From contig NZ_CP041730.1 of the NCBI RefSeq assembly GCF_007431345.1, positions 3,410,001 to 3,474,000 of the forward strand: a stretch of 64,000 nt of DNA, written 5' to 3'. Both the position numbers and the translations under genes were made by a program. The first letter of the stretch is position 1, and the number at the start of each line of letters is the position of its first letter. This DNA comes from Chitinimonas arctica (GTDB taxonomy: Bacteria; Pseudomonadota; Gammaproteobacteria; Burkholderiales; Chitinimonadaceae). The notes beneath the pieces were generated by a model. It did no database searches and had not been told where the DNA came from. It saw nothing but the letters and a program-made list of their open reading frames with translations. Shown here piece after piece: positions 57,657 to 64,000 of this stretch.

Positions 57657-59330
57657 ATGCAACAGTACGCAAAAGTATATAGCTATCTTCGTTTTTCCGA
57701 CCCAAAGCAAGCAGATGGCGGTAGCGTTGACCGGCAACTTAGTTACGCTCGACGGTGGGCCGCTGACAATAACGTCCCGCTCGACGAATCCCTTTCAATG
57801 CGAGACGAGGGGCTGTCCGCGTACCATCAACGGCACGTCAGCCAAGGTGCCTTCGGCGTGTTTTTGAAAGCTGTTGAAGATGGCATGATTCCTACCGGCT
57901 CGGTTTTGATTGTGGAAGGTTTGGACCGTCTAAGCCGAGCCGAACCGATGGTGGCGCAGGCGCAATTGATCGGAATCGTTATGGCGGGGATTACCGTCAT
58001 TACGGCAATGGACAGGCAGGAATACAACCGCGATTTGCTGAAGCGTGAACCTCATCGGCTGTTCGTAGCACTTGCAATGATGATCCGGGCCTATGAGGAA
58101 AGTGACACCAAGAGCAAGCGCGTAAGCGATAGTATCCGACGACGATGCGAGGCTTGGATAGCAGGTACGAACCGGCGGATTATTCGCAGCGGGGCAGACC
58201 CGAGCTGGTTGAAGTGGGATGCTGCCACCGAAACATGGCAAGAAATTCCGGATAACGCGGCGGCTATCCGTAAGCTTATCGATTTGTACCTAAAAGGGTA
58301 CGGGACCAATGGAATAGTCGATCAAATGGGCGAGAACCATTTCATGTACAACGGGCGTCCAATGCCGGGCGGCCGGATGTATGAAATGATGCGCTTACCT
58401 GCCCTGGGTGGAACAAAGCGGCTGAAGATTGGAGACGACGAATACGAACTTAAGGACTATTACCCCGCGCTCTTGAGTGAGGCGCAATTTGCCGAACTTC
58501 AAACGGCCCTTGCTCGCCGGGTTCGCTCAAGGGTAGGAGTTTCGTCTGCAAGCGTACTCACCGGCTACAAGCGAACATTTTGTGGTTACTGCGGCATGGC
58601 AATTGTGAGCCAGACTATCGCAACGCGCCGAAGGAAGTCGGATGGGAAATTAACTGACGGAAGCAGGCGTATTCAATGCAGTTCAAGGTTGACTCGGCTT
58701 CCCTGCGATGTGGTTGGTGGCTTGTCGGCAGTCCCAATAGAACGTGCGGTGATGAGCTATTGCGCTGATCAAATGAATCTCAACGCGCTTTATAAAGGGG
58801 CGGATAGATCAACGCCAATTCGTGATGCGCTGTCTTTGGCACGACACGAAGTTGCCGAAATCGAGCTGCAACTGGGACGCATCGTCCAGGCGCTTGCTGA
58901 AGGTACGGGAGCCGCGCCGGCAATCATTGTGAAGAAGGCGGCGGAGCTTGAAGCGCGCCTATCCGATGCGCGGGCGAAGGTCACCGCCGCCGAATACGAA
59001 CTTGCGGCCATGTCGCCAAGTCTCTCTTCCGACGCGGCGGCCGAATGGCAGGCGCTCTATACCGGTGTACTGGATTATGAGTATGAGCCACGCCTTAAGG
59101 CTCGTGAGCTGATGATGACGACCTTCGAGCGAATCGTAATCTACTTCCAAGGGGTAGACAGGAGTACGTCTGAGTTCATCGACCTGCTTTTGGTTGCCCG
59201 TGGCGGCGGTTCGCGTTTTCTTCGCATAGACCGCCGCACCGGGGAATGGGTTGCGGGTGAAGCCTTGCCGCCTCAAGACGTGCTGGCCACGCTGCCCGAA
59301 GGCATGCTTCTGCCTGTCGGTGACGAGTAA
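57657..59330 (+). CDS. large serine recombinase (prophage integrase)
   Basis: The 557-residue protein has the resolvase catalytic domain first: YSYLRFSDPKQADGGSVDRQ with nucleophile Ser14 and the paired Arg12, and VEGLDRLSRAEP near 83-94. A Recombinase domain follows, then a zinc ribbon with FCGYCG (near 302-307) and a second Cys pair near 336-346, and a coiled coil (about 400-450). This is the layout of large serine integrases such as phiC31. Large serine integrases join attP and attB without host factors. It lies immediately beside the hmp breakpoint and is transcribed away from it. Confidence 0.95.
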   Translation: MQQYAKVYSYLRFSDPKQADGGSVDRQLSYARRWAADNNVPLDESLSMRDEGLSAYHQRHVSQGAFGVFLKAVEDGMIPTGSVLIVEGLDRLSRAEPMVAQAQLIGIVMAGITVITAMDRQEYNRDLLKREPHRLFVALAMMIRAYEESDTKSKRVSDSIRRRCEAWIAGTNRRIIRSGADPSWLKWDAATETWQEIPDNAAAIRKLIDLYLKGYGTNGIVDQMGENHFMYNGRPMPGGRMYEMMRLPALGGTKRLKIGDDEYELKDYYPALLSEAQFAELQTALARRVRSRVGVSSASVLTGYKRTFCGYCGMAIVSQTIATRRRKSDGKLTDGSRRIQCSSRLTRLPCDVVGGLSAVPIERAVMSYCADQMNLNALYKGADRSTPIRDALSLARHEVAEIELQLGRIVQALAEGTGAAPAIIVKKAAELEARLSDARAKVTAAEYELAAMSPSLSSDAAAEWQALYTGVLDYEYEPRLKARELMMTTFERIVIYFQGVDRSTSEFIDLLLVARGGGSRFLRIDRRTGEWVAGEALPPQDVLATLPEGMLLPVGDE

Positions 59331-59554
59331 ATGCGGATATGGCCAAGCCCGATCATGAAGTTCTTGTAGGCTGAAACGGTTACGTTCCATGCTTCGCGCG
59401 CTACGGCCGGTCCTGCTTCAACAATCTGGCCATCCTCATCGACGATGGCCAGTCGGCCCTTTCGCCCGTCGCGCAATGTCACGCTCAGACCCTCATGCAC
59501 AACACCGCTAATGACTGATGTTTGTAGGGTGTTGGTTTTTGGCGTTCCAATCAT
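59273..59554 (-). CDS. hypothetical prophage protein
   Basis: The 93-residue frame starts at an ATG preceded by GGAGTAAGAA. It is not recognised: the N-terminal 50 residues look beta-rich (LSVTLRDGRKGRLAIVDEDGQIVE), and the C-terminus is short and polar. It overlaps the end of the integrase by 58 bases, in the opposite direction. It would be the last gene of the leftward replication operon. Confidence 0.5.
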   Translation of the reverse strand: MIGTPKTNTLQTSVISGVVHEGLSVTLRDGRKGRLAIVDEDGQIVEAGPAVAREAWNVTVSAYKNFMIGLGHIRIYSSPTGRSMPSGSVASTS

Positions 59555-59679
59555 TTCTTACTCCGTAGCTTCTTGTTGTACTGCGCAATCAATGTGACGG
59601 ACCCGATGAATGGAAGGGCGTAGTCACAGGTGCAACGGCTGGTTTTACGCTGATGCCGTTCAAGGCAGGGCGCGGATTT

Positions 59680-59901
59680 TTAGCTACTCAATCCTTGGCG
59701 CTTGCGAAGCTCGCGTAGGGTTTGGCAATCTATGCAGCACCTTGCCGCAGGAAAGACCACGCGCCGGGCGGCGGGTATGTCCTCGCCACAATCCACGCAT
59801 TCGGGCGTACCTTTCGCGTGCAGCGCGGCCCGCTGGGTCGCAATGAGTTCGTCCAAGTGGTTTTGCGCAATCTCGTTTGCGCGGTCGATTTCATCAGACA
59901 C
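59680..59901 (-). CDS. TraR/DksA-type C4 zinc-finger protein
   Basis: The 73-residue protein has a central four-Cys zinc finger, CVDCGEDIPAARRVVFPAARCCIDC, preceded by a helix (NEIAQNHLDELIATQRAAL). This is the short TraR/YbiI-like form of the DksA family, which binds in the RNA polymerase secondary channel. Phages of the P2 group and plasmids often carry one. The start is GTG. It lies downstream of the replication gene. Confidence 0.88.
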   Translation of the reverse strand: MSDEIDRANEIAQNHLDELIATQRAALHAKGTPECVDCGEDIPAARRVVFPAARCCIDCQTLRELRKRQGLSS

Positions 59902-59938
59902 GGCTATGCACCCTTGTTATCGTCGTCGGTTTGCGGAG

Positions 59939-60250
59939 TCAGAATGGAGATGGCCGATCCCGGCCAGCACCCGGCACCATGATCCACGCTAGGCAAATAT
60001 CGCTTTCCAGGGCCTCCACGGCGGCGATTACCCACGCGCTCGGAGGAAGGTCGCAGCGAGCAATTCTTTCCTTCCGGCTCCACTCGCCTATCGCGTCCAG
60101 CAGGGTGGCCGCGCTGCTATCTACGCAGCGGCGGTTGAATACATCCTCGGGTAAATCCATCTCCAAGTATGTGAAATGCTTGATTCCGAGATGCTCCCTT
60201 TGGCGCTCTATGGTCACGCGGATATGCCTGCGGATAAATTCGTATTGCAT
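59939..60250 (-). CDS. hypothetical prophage protein
   Basis: The 103-residue protein is not recognised. It is soluble with mixed charge; LLDAIGEWSRKERIAR and PPSAWVIAAVEALE look helical. It lies between the TraR-like gene and the replication gene, all in the same direction. The ribosome site is weak (AAGAGAT). Confidence 0.5.
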   Translation of the reverse strand: MQYEFIRRHIRVTIERQREHLGIKHFTYLEMDLPEDVFNRRCVDSSAATLLDAIGEWSRKERIARCDLPPSAWVIAAVEALESDICLAWIMVPGAGRDRPSPF

Positions 60251-60338
60251 GGTCTATCTCTTAACAGTCTAAAGATTGGTTCAAAGTTGAATGGCGAGGG
60301 CGTGCCGTAGCGCGGCCCCAATGGAAAAGGGTTTGCCG

Positions 60339-62411
60339 TCATACGTGAGACGCCTTGTAGGCGCGACTGGGTGGCGGAACCGCTAAAACTCGGGCGCGAA
60401 TGCGCCGCTTCTTACTGCGCTCGATGACACTGATTGGCGGCGGCATGCTGGGCGGGCGCGAATCTGTGACGCACGGCCATTCCTTGGTAAAAATCGTCGG
60501 CCTGCCGTCCGCTTGAATTTCGTCGCGCACAGTTATTGATATGAATCCAAGGTCGGGCCTTTGGCCCTCTACAGGGCGCAGCCCGACCATTGCCCACTCC
60601 TCTTCCACGCCGCGCACGAACTCTTGGCGCGATGGGCGGTTGTGACCGTGAAGCCAATCTTGTGCTGCGGCGCTGCGCTGCGCTTCTGCCGCTTTGCGCT
60701 GGCCCGCGCGCCAATCAATGGTCCATGTCTTGGTGCGGGTGGTGGCATCGGCGAATTCGTGGCCGAAGCCCTTGACCACTTCGCCGCGCCACTCTCCAAA
60801 GCGGTTGCATCCCTGCGCAGCCTCTCGCACAAGATGGAAATAGACCTGCTTGGATAGCTCCCGGTAGGCGTGCCAATCGTTTACGGTTGCGGCCCAGCAA
60901 ACCGCCATGAGTACTTGATCCTTGGGTGGGGTGTCGCGCAGGCGGCGGGCCTCGCGCCACACGCTGACACTCGCATCGCCGAACGCTTGAAACTGCCGGA
61001 TGCCCCAAAGGCTGGCCCAGATACGAACCAACTCGGCGCCTTCGACGGCGCCCTTGCCTATCTCGAAATCCTGGCCGATTTCGCCGCCGTCGTTCTTTCG
61101 ACCGGTCAGGTTCTTTGCCAGGTACTTGAGGATGTAAGCCAAAGGGCCGCCGTAGCGATTGCCTTCTCCATCGGCAGCCACGTTATCGAGCCAGACGGCC
61201 TTAAACCGGGCCTGGCGGACGGGTACGCGCTTCCAGTGGCCGTTTTCATCTTGTACGCTGGTCATGCCCTCCAGCTCGGCGGCATCCTCTTTGCAGGCCC
61301 GTGTTTCGTACTCGGTGACGAACGCTTCCAAGAGTGGCCGGGGGCCGAACACCAACATATGCCAGTGCGGCGAGCCGTCGGCGTGGGGCTCTACCACGCG
61401 CAATCCATAGATCGGCCAATTACGGTTCTTGATAACGCAACGCAGCTTGCCGAACACCTTCAGCAGGGCGGCATTGCCCTCCCGTGGCGTCGGCTTGCCG
61501 CCCGCCAGCCAATTTGGGTTCGGCTCCGAGTAGTACTTGCGCCCCTGGTCCGTCTTGAGGAAGCGGCTGCGGCTGGGGTGATAGCGGGATGGATTGGTAA
61601 TGGTGAGAAAGACAGCGGCGTCGCCGGCCTCTTGGGCGGCGGCTTCCATGCCGCGCCCACGTATCACCAGTTCCGCCAGGCGGTTACGCGGATTGGATAC
61701 GCTGGCGTCCACGGCGGTGGCTAGGTCCAGTGTTTCGCCGCAGGCGCTGACGATTTGCGCGGCCTCGATGGCCTCGCGGCTACGCCGCCAGCGCTCGCGC
61801 CCTTTTGCGCGAGACAGGCCGGACACGACCGGTTCACGGCCCCGCATCACGCGGCCGGCATCGGTCAAACGATGCTCCACGGCTTGCGCATGCGCCTTGC
61901 GGAAATGGCGGCGCCAGGTCTTTTCATCCCGAAGGCGATGCCCCAGGCTTTCCGTGGTCACGCCACGCATGCCCACGTGCAGGAAAGGAATGCGCAGAGC
62001 CTCGTATACGGCCTCCACGATTTCCCAGGGGCTATAGGTCAGCAACACCACGGCCATTGCGCCGGCGCAGCGCTTGGCGAGCGACTTGATGTCGCCGTCG
62101 CTCGCATGGTCATCGGCTAGCAAGGTGCGCCACGCATTGCCACAGGCCGCGAGTTCCTGCTCTCCGCTCTCGTCGCACCCTTCCCGCCGGGCGATATAAA
62201 CCTTGATAGCGTCCAACAGGTCCGCTTCCGAACGGCCCTCCAGCTTGGGCCAGTCCTTTTCGGGCGCCACCTTTTGAACGAACTCCCACAAGCTCAGCGG
62301 CGCTTCCTTGGGCCGGGCTTGCATGGCTGCTTGCTTGGCTTCCTGGCTGCAGCTGGTATCGACTTTGTGGCGGTACTGGCCGTCCGTACGAATCAAGGGG
62401 CTGCCGATCAT
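60339..62411 (-). CDS. P2 gpA-type replication endonuclease (HUH superfamily)
   Basis: The 690-residue protein is a phage rolling-circle initiator of the gpA family. The HUH metal motif is PHWHMLVF (about 351-357, in ADGSPHWHM) and the catalytic Tyr pair is YILKYLAKN (about 424-430), giving YxxxY. The nearby segment FLTITNPSRYHPSRSRF is the family motif I region. gpA nicks the origin, often within its own gene, and stays bound to the 5' end. The ATG at 62411 overlaps the stop of the upstream gene by four bases (ATGA); the longer frame to 62480 is rejected. Confidence 0.93.
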   Translation of the reverse strand: MIGSPLIRTDGQYRHKVDTSCSQEAKQAAMQARPKEAPLSLWEFVQKVAPEKDWPKLEGRSEADLLDAIKVYIARREGCDESGEQELAACGNAWRTLLADDHASDGDIKSLAKRCAGAMAVVLLTYSPWEIVEAVYEALRIPFLHVGMRGVTTESLGHRLRDEKTWRRHFRKAHAQAVEHRLTDAGRVMRGREPVVSGLSRAKGRERWRRSREAIEAAQIVSACGETLDLATAVDASVSNPRNRLAELVIRGRGMEAAAQEAGDAAVFLTITNPSRYHPSRSRFLKTDQGRKYYSEPNPNWLAGGKPTPREGNAALLKVFGKLRCVIKNRNWPIYGLRVVEPHADGSPHWHMLVFGPRPLLEAFVTEYETRACKEDAAELEGMTSVQDENGHWKRVPVRQARFKAVWLDNVAADGEGNRYGGPLAYILKYLAKNLTGRKNDGGEIGQDFEIGKGAVEGAELVRIWASLWGIRQFQAFGDASVSVWREARRLRDTPPKDQVLMAVCWAATVNDWHAYRELSKQVYFHLVREAAQGCNRFGEWRGEVVKGFGHEFADATTRTKTWTIDWRAGQRKAAEAQRSAAAQDWLHGHNRPSRQEFVRGVEEEWAMVGLRPVEGQRPDLGFISITVRDEIQADGRPTIFTKEWPCVTDSRPPSMPPPISVIERSKKRRIRARVLAVPPPSRAYKASHV

Positions 62412-62725
62412 GGCGCCCGCCTTGCGGCCTTGGCCGCTTGGGTCAGCGTGTAGCGCTCCAGGATTTGCAGAATGATGCAATAAATGGCTCGCTCGGCCGC
62501 AGCCCCAGCGTTGCTGATCTCGAAGAAGCTCGGCCCCACCGAGATTTCGGCATGGGCGAGCTGCTCGATGACTTCCCCCAGGTCGTCCCGCAGGTCAAGC
62601 AGGCGAGCCACACACATATCGCCGAACTCGCACTGCTGCGGGGTGAGCGGGATGCGGGTAAAGCAATAGAGTGGCGCGCTAGCCCGCGCCACAGCCTGAT
62701 GCTCCACGAGGGAAAGGCGGGCCAT
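62408..62725 (-). CDS. hypothetical prophage protein upstream of gpA-like gene
   Basis: The 105-residue protein is mostly helical (ARLLDLRDDLGEVIEQLAHAEI, AAAERAIYCIILQILERY) with no recognised domain. Its stop overlaps the gpA-like start (ATGA) and it begins two bases after the next upstream gene stop, so the genes are coupled. A replication accessory role is only a guess from position. Confidence 0.6.
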   Translation of the reverse strand: MARLSLVEHQAVARASAPLYCFTRIPLTPQQCEFGDMCVARLLDLRDDLGEVIEQLAHAEISVGPSFFEISNAGAAAERAIYCIILQILERYTLTQAAKAARRAP

Positions 62726-62727
62726 GG

Positions 62728-62928
62728 CTATAAGCCTTCCAGTACGGCCGACACGGTACGAATCTGGCCCGATACCGCGCTCAGCGCGAGGGAGGCGTTA
62801 TAGACACGTTCCACATCAATGGGCGCGACCTCGCCGCGCGCAATGGCGTTCTCCAGCGACTGGGCCAAGCAGCCCATAAGCTTGGCATTCTCGGCTGTAA
62901 TTATGGCGATGGAGCGGGTGGTCTTCAT
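62728..62928 (-). CDS. small hypothetical prophage protein
   Basis: The 66-residue protein (MKTTRSIAIITAENAKLMGC...) appears helical. The ATG at 62928 has GGAGG seven bases upstream; a longer frame to 63099 is rejected because it overlaps another small gene. It is part of the tightly packed leftward operon. Confidence 0.6.
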   Translation of the reverse strand: MKTTRSIAIITAENAKLMGCLAQSLENAIARGEVAPIDVERVYNASLALSAVSGQIRTVSAVLEGL

Positions 62929-63053
62929 GCCGACGCCTCCAGATTGATGGCGGGGCAGGTTTTCGCCTCGCTGTGGTTCGTCATGCCCCATGCCATGAAG
63001 ACCAAGGCGCAGATCGGGACCAGACAAAACAGGTAGAAAATGCGGCAGGGCAT
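62925..63053 (-). CDS. 42-residue phage membrane peptide
   Basis: MPCRIFYLFCLVPICALVFM forms one hydrophobic helix, followed by a short polar tail. AAAGGA lies eight bases before the ATG at 63053, and the stop overlaps the next start by four bases (ATGA). It is too small to classify; small membrane peptides are common in phage early operons. Confidence 0.5.
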   Translation of the reverse strand: MPCRIFYLFCLVPICALVFMAWGMTNHSEAKTCPAINLEASA

Positions 63054-63155
63054 ACACAAATCCTTTAAAGGTGGAGAGGAACAACGTTTCGATAGGCAAG
63101 CCGGTCCCCTTGCGGCCATAAGGGCCGTTTTTTGTCAGGGCTGGCGGGTTAGGGT

Positions 63156-63488
63156 TTAAGCAACGGCGGCAACGTCGCCGCTTGGGTCGTCATCAAATGT
63201 GAAGGACAGTTGGCTACGCTTGCGGGCGGCGATAGCAGCATTGCGTTCACGCATGCGTATTACGTGCGGCGCAAAGGGCAGATCGACGGTAGGGTCAGGC
63301 GAGGCACCTTCCGAAAGCTGAAAAACCATTTCCTCTATGGCAACGCCCTGGAAGCCACACCCAGGTATCAGGCACATGTAAATGCGCCGCGTAGTGAACC
63401 GCGAGGAGCGAATGCTGGTGCGCGCGCCGATAAGCGTGTTGCAGTGCGGACAAATCGCGGTGGTACGGCACGTTCTCGCTCGCATCAT
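63156..63488 (-). CDS. Ogr/Delta-like zinc-finger late-gene activator
   Basis: The 110-residue protein has the pattern CPHCNTLIGARTSIRSSRFTTRRIYMCLIPGCGFQG, matching the CxxC-(about 22-28)-CxxxxC zinc finger of P2 Ogr and P4 Delta. These activate transcription of P2-type late genes. Here the protein is longer than Ogr (72 residues), with an extra acidic C-terminal part. Its presence near gpA-like and small early genes supports a P2-like prophage. Confidence 0.82.
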   Translation of the reverse strand: MMRARTCRTTAICPHCNTLIGARTSIRSSRFTTRRIYMCLIPGCGFQGVAIEEMVFQLSEGASPDPTVDLPFAPHVIRMRERNAAIAARKRSQLSFTFDDDPSGDVAAVA

Positions 63489-63614
63489 GCTTTGCTCTCG
63501 CTTGTGTTACACACTTGGGGGAAAATGCCGTCTGGGCGGGAACTGTGAATTTGACCGGGACGGCGCTTTGCGCCTTCGCCAAGATACGGGCCAAGACAGC
63601 GCGCCCAAAGATGC

Positions 63615-63809
63615 CTAGTCGTTTGCTGCCAGTACTGTGAAGGCCAGTAACACACAGTCGCGAGCAAAGTTGCTCAACGACTTATTGCTGGCGCTGGCCA
63701 TGATCTCGAACCGCTCGCGCTCGGCAACGTCTAGGCGCAGCGCAATGGTTTTAGCCGTGCATCCAGTTGGGGAGCGGCGATTCCGTGTGCGTGTCGGCTT
63801 GCTGAGCAT
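63615..63809 (-). CDS. ribbon-helix-helix-like small protein
   Basis: The 64-residue protein contains TAKTIALRLDVAERERFEIMASASNKSLSNFARDCVLLA, which fits a ribbon-helix-helix fold (strand followed by two helices with SLSNFAR). The N-terminal basic tract (KPTRTRNRRS) could contact DNA. The ATG at 63809 lies below a strong minus-strand promoter. It may be the phage Cox/early regulator counterpart or a MobC-like protein. Confidence 0.6.
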   Translation of the reverse strand: MLSKPTRTRNRRSPTGCTAKTIALRLDVAERERFEIMASASNKSLSNFARDCVLLAFTVLAAND

Positions 63810-63840
63810 GGCAATTTTCCAGTTGACGTAACAGAAAACG

Positions 63841-63869
63841 ATAATACGAACGTTTGTGCGTTGTGTAAA
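63841..63869 (-). promoter_or_regulatory. phage early promoter in divergent region
   Basis: On the minus strand TTTACA (63864-63869) and TATTAT (63841-63846) are exactly 17 bases apart, directing the ribbon-helix-helix gene and the leftward operon. The region lies directly in front of the divergent HTH gene. Confidence 0.65.
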
Positions 63870-63881
63870 GAAAAAAGACGA

Positions 63882-64000
63882 ATGAATATGACGATAGCTG
63901 AGCGCCTTGAAGAGGAACACCTCCGGTTGATGCCCAGGCAGAGCGATTTCGCTGCGGCCACGGGCATCTCTGTGCGAACCCTTCAAAACTACTTGGCGGG
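63882..64000 (+). CDS. HTH repressor-like protein, cut by window edge
   Basis: The frame opens MNMTIAERLEEEHLRLMPRQ and continues with SDFAAATGISVRTLQNYLAG up to the last base. SDFAAATGISVRTLQNY is a canonical HTH_3/XRE pattern with the second helix ISVRTLQN. It is divergent from the leftward operon, the usual place for a phage CI-like repressor. The rest of the protein is beyond the window, so a peptidase (LexA/CI) tail cannot be seen. Confidence 0.7.
   Translation, partial: MNMTIAERLEEEHLRLMPRQSDFAAATGISVRTLQNYLA

Noticed and set aside
60339..62411. Plus-strand frames opposite the gpA-like gene (60870-61724 and others)
   Set aside because: They are shadows; the minus strand has the HUH and YxxxY motifs and coupled neighbours.

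Overview
The window is GC-rich chromosomal DNA, and its gene order points to a betaproteobacterium, probably of the Neisseriales type (an inference from synteny, not from a search). Diagnostic blocks are carA-carB-greA, a DUF4149 gene, yhbY/rlmE-ftsH-folP-glmM, secG-tRNA-Leu-nuoA..N followed by a DUF2818 gene, and thrS-infC-rpmI-rplT-pheS-pheT-ihfA-merR. Most of the window is housekeeping sequence.

Layout. 1-1259: a HipA-family kinase gene of the YjjJ type, broken by a frameshift and cut by the window edge. 1282-3043 (minus): a secreted barnase-like RNase, its barstar-like inhibitor, then the essential tsaD. 3194-6762: BepA-like periplasmic protease, DUF1841, FIST sensor-domain protein, glutathione peroxidase. 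6839-19463: carAB, greA, DUF4149, a TonB-like protein with an extra cytoplasmic domain, yhbY, rlmE, ftsH, folP, glmM. 19529-20779: an orphan protein with three PPxY motifs. 21074-25049 (minus): pstSCAB phosphate transporter. 25271-41032: secG, tRNA-Leu, the whole 14-gene complex I operon, DUF2818. 41066-49048: tRNA-Val, a threonine-codon leader peptide and attenuator, thrS, translation genes, ihfA, a MerR regulator, tRNA-Pro. 49146-52643: DUF817 membrane protein, then a gene-poor accessory stretch with an orphan membrane protein, DUF3309 and a hypothetical. 52644-56536 (minus): a VRR-NUC nuclease gene overlapping a nuclease-helicase gene. 56641 onward: an hmp gene that has lost its first part of the globin domain, interrupted by a prophage running from about 57604 past the right edge.

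The prophage has a large serine integrase, a TraR/DksA zinc-finger protein, a P2 gpA-type HUH replication protein, an Ogr-like zinc-finger protein, a ribbon-helix-helix-like protein and the start of a divergent HTH repressor. P2-like replication and late-control genes combined with a serine integrase, and integration into hmp, are notable.

The strongest regulatory observation is upstream of thrS: a 14-residue leader peptide with four consecutive Thr codons, followed by a near-perfect intrinsic terminator, which looks like classical ribosome-mediated attenuation. Other points of interest are the PPxY protein, a dispersed repeat pair (one copy carrying a hairpin insertion), an AUC start codon for infC, and the exported RNase/inhibitor pair in front of tsaD.
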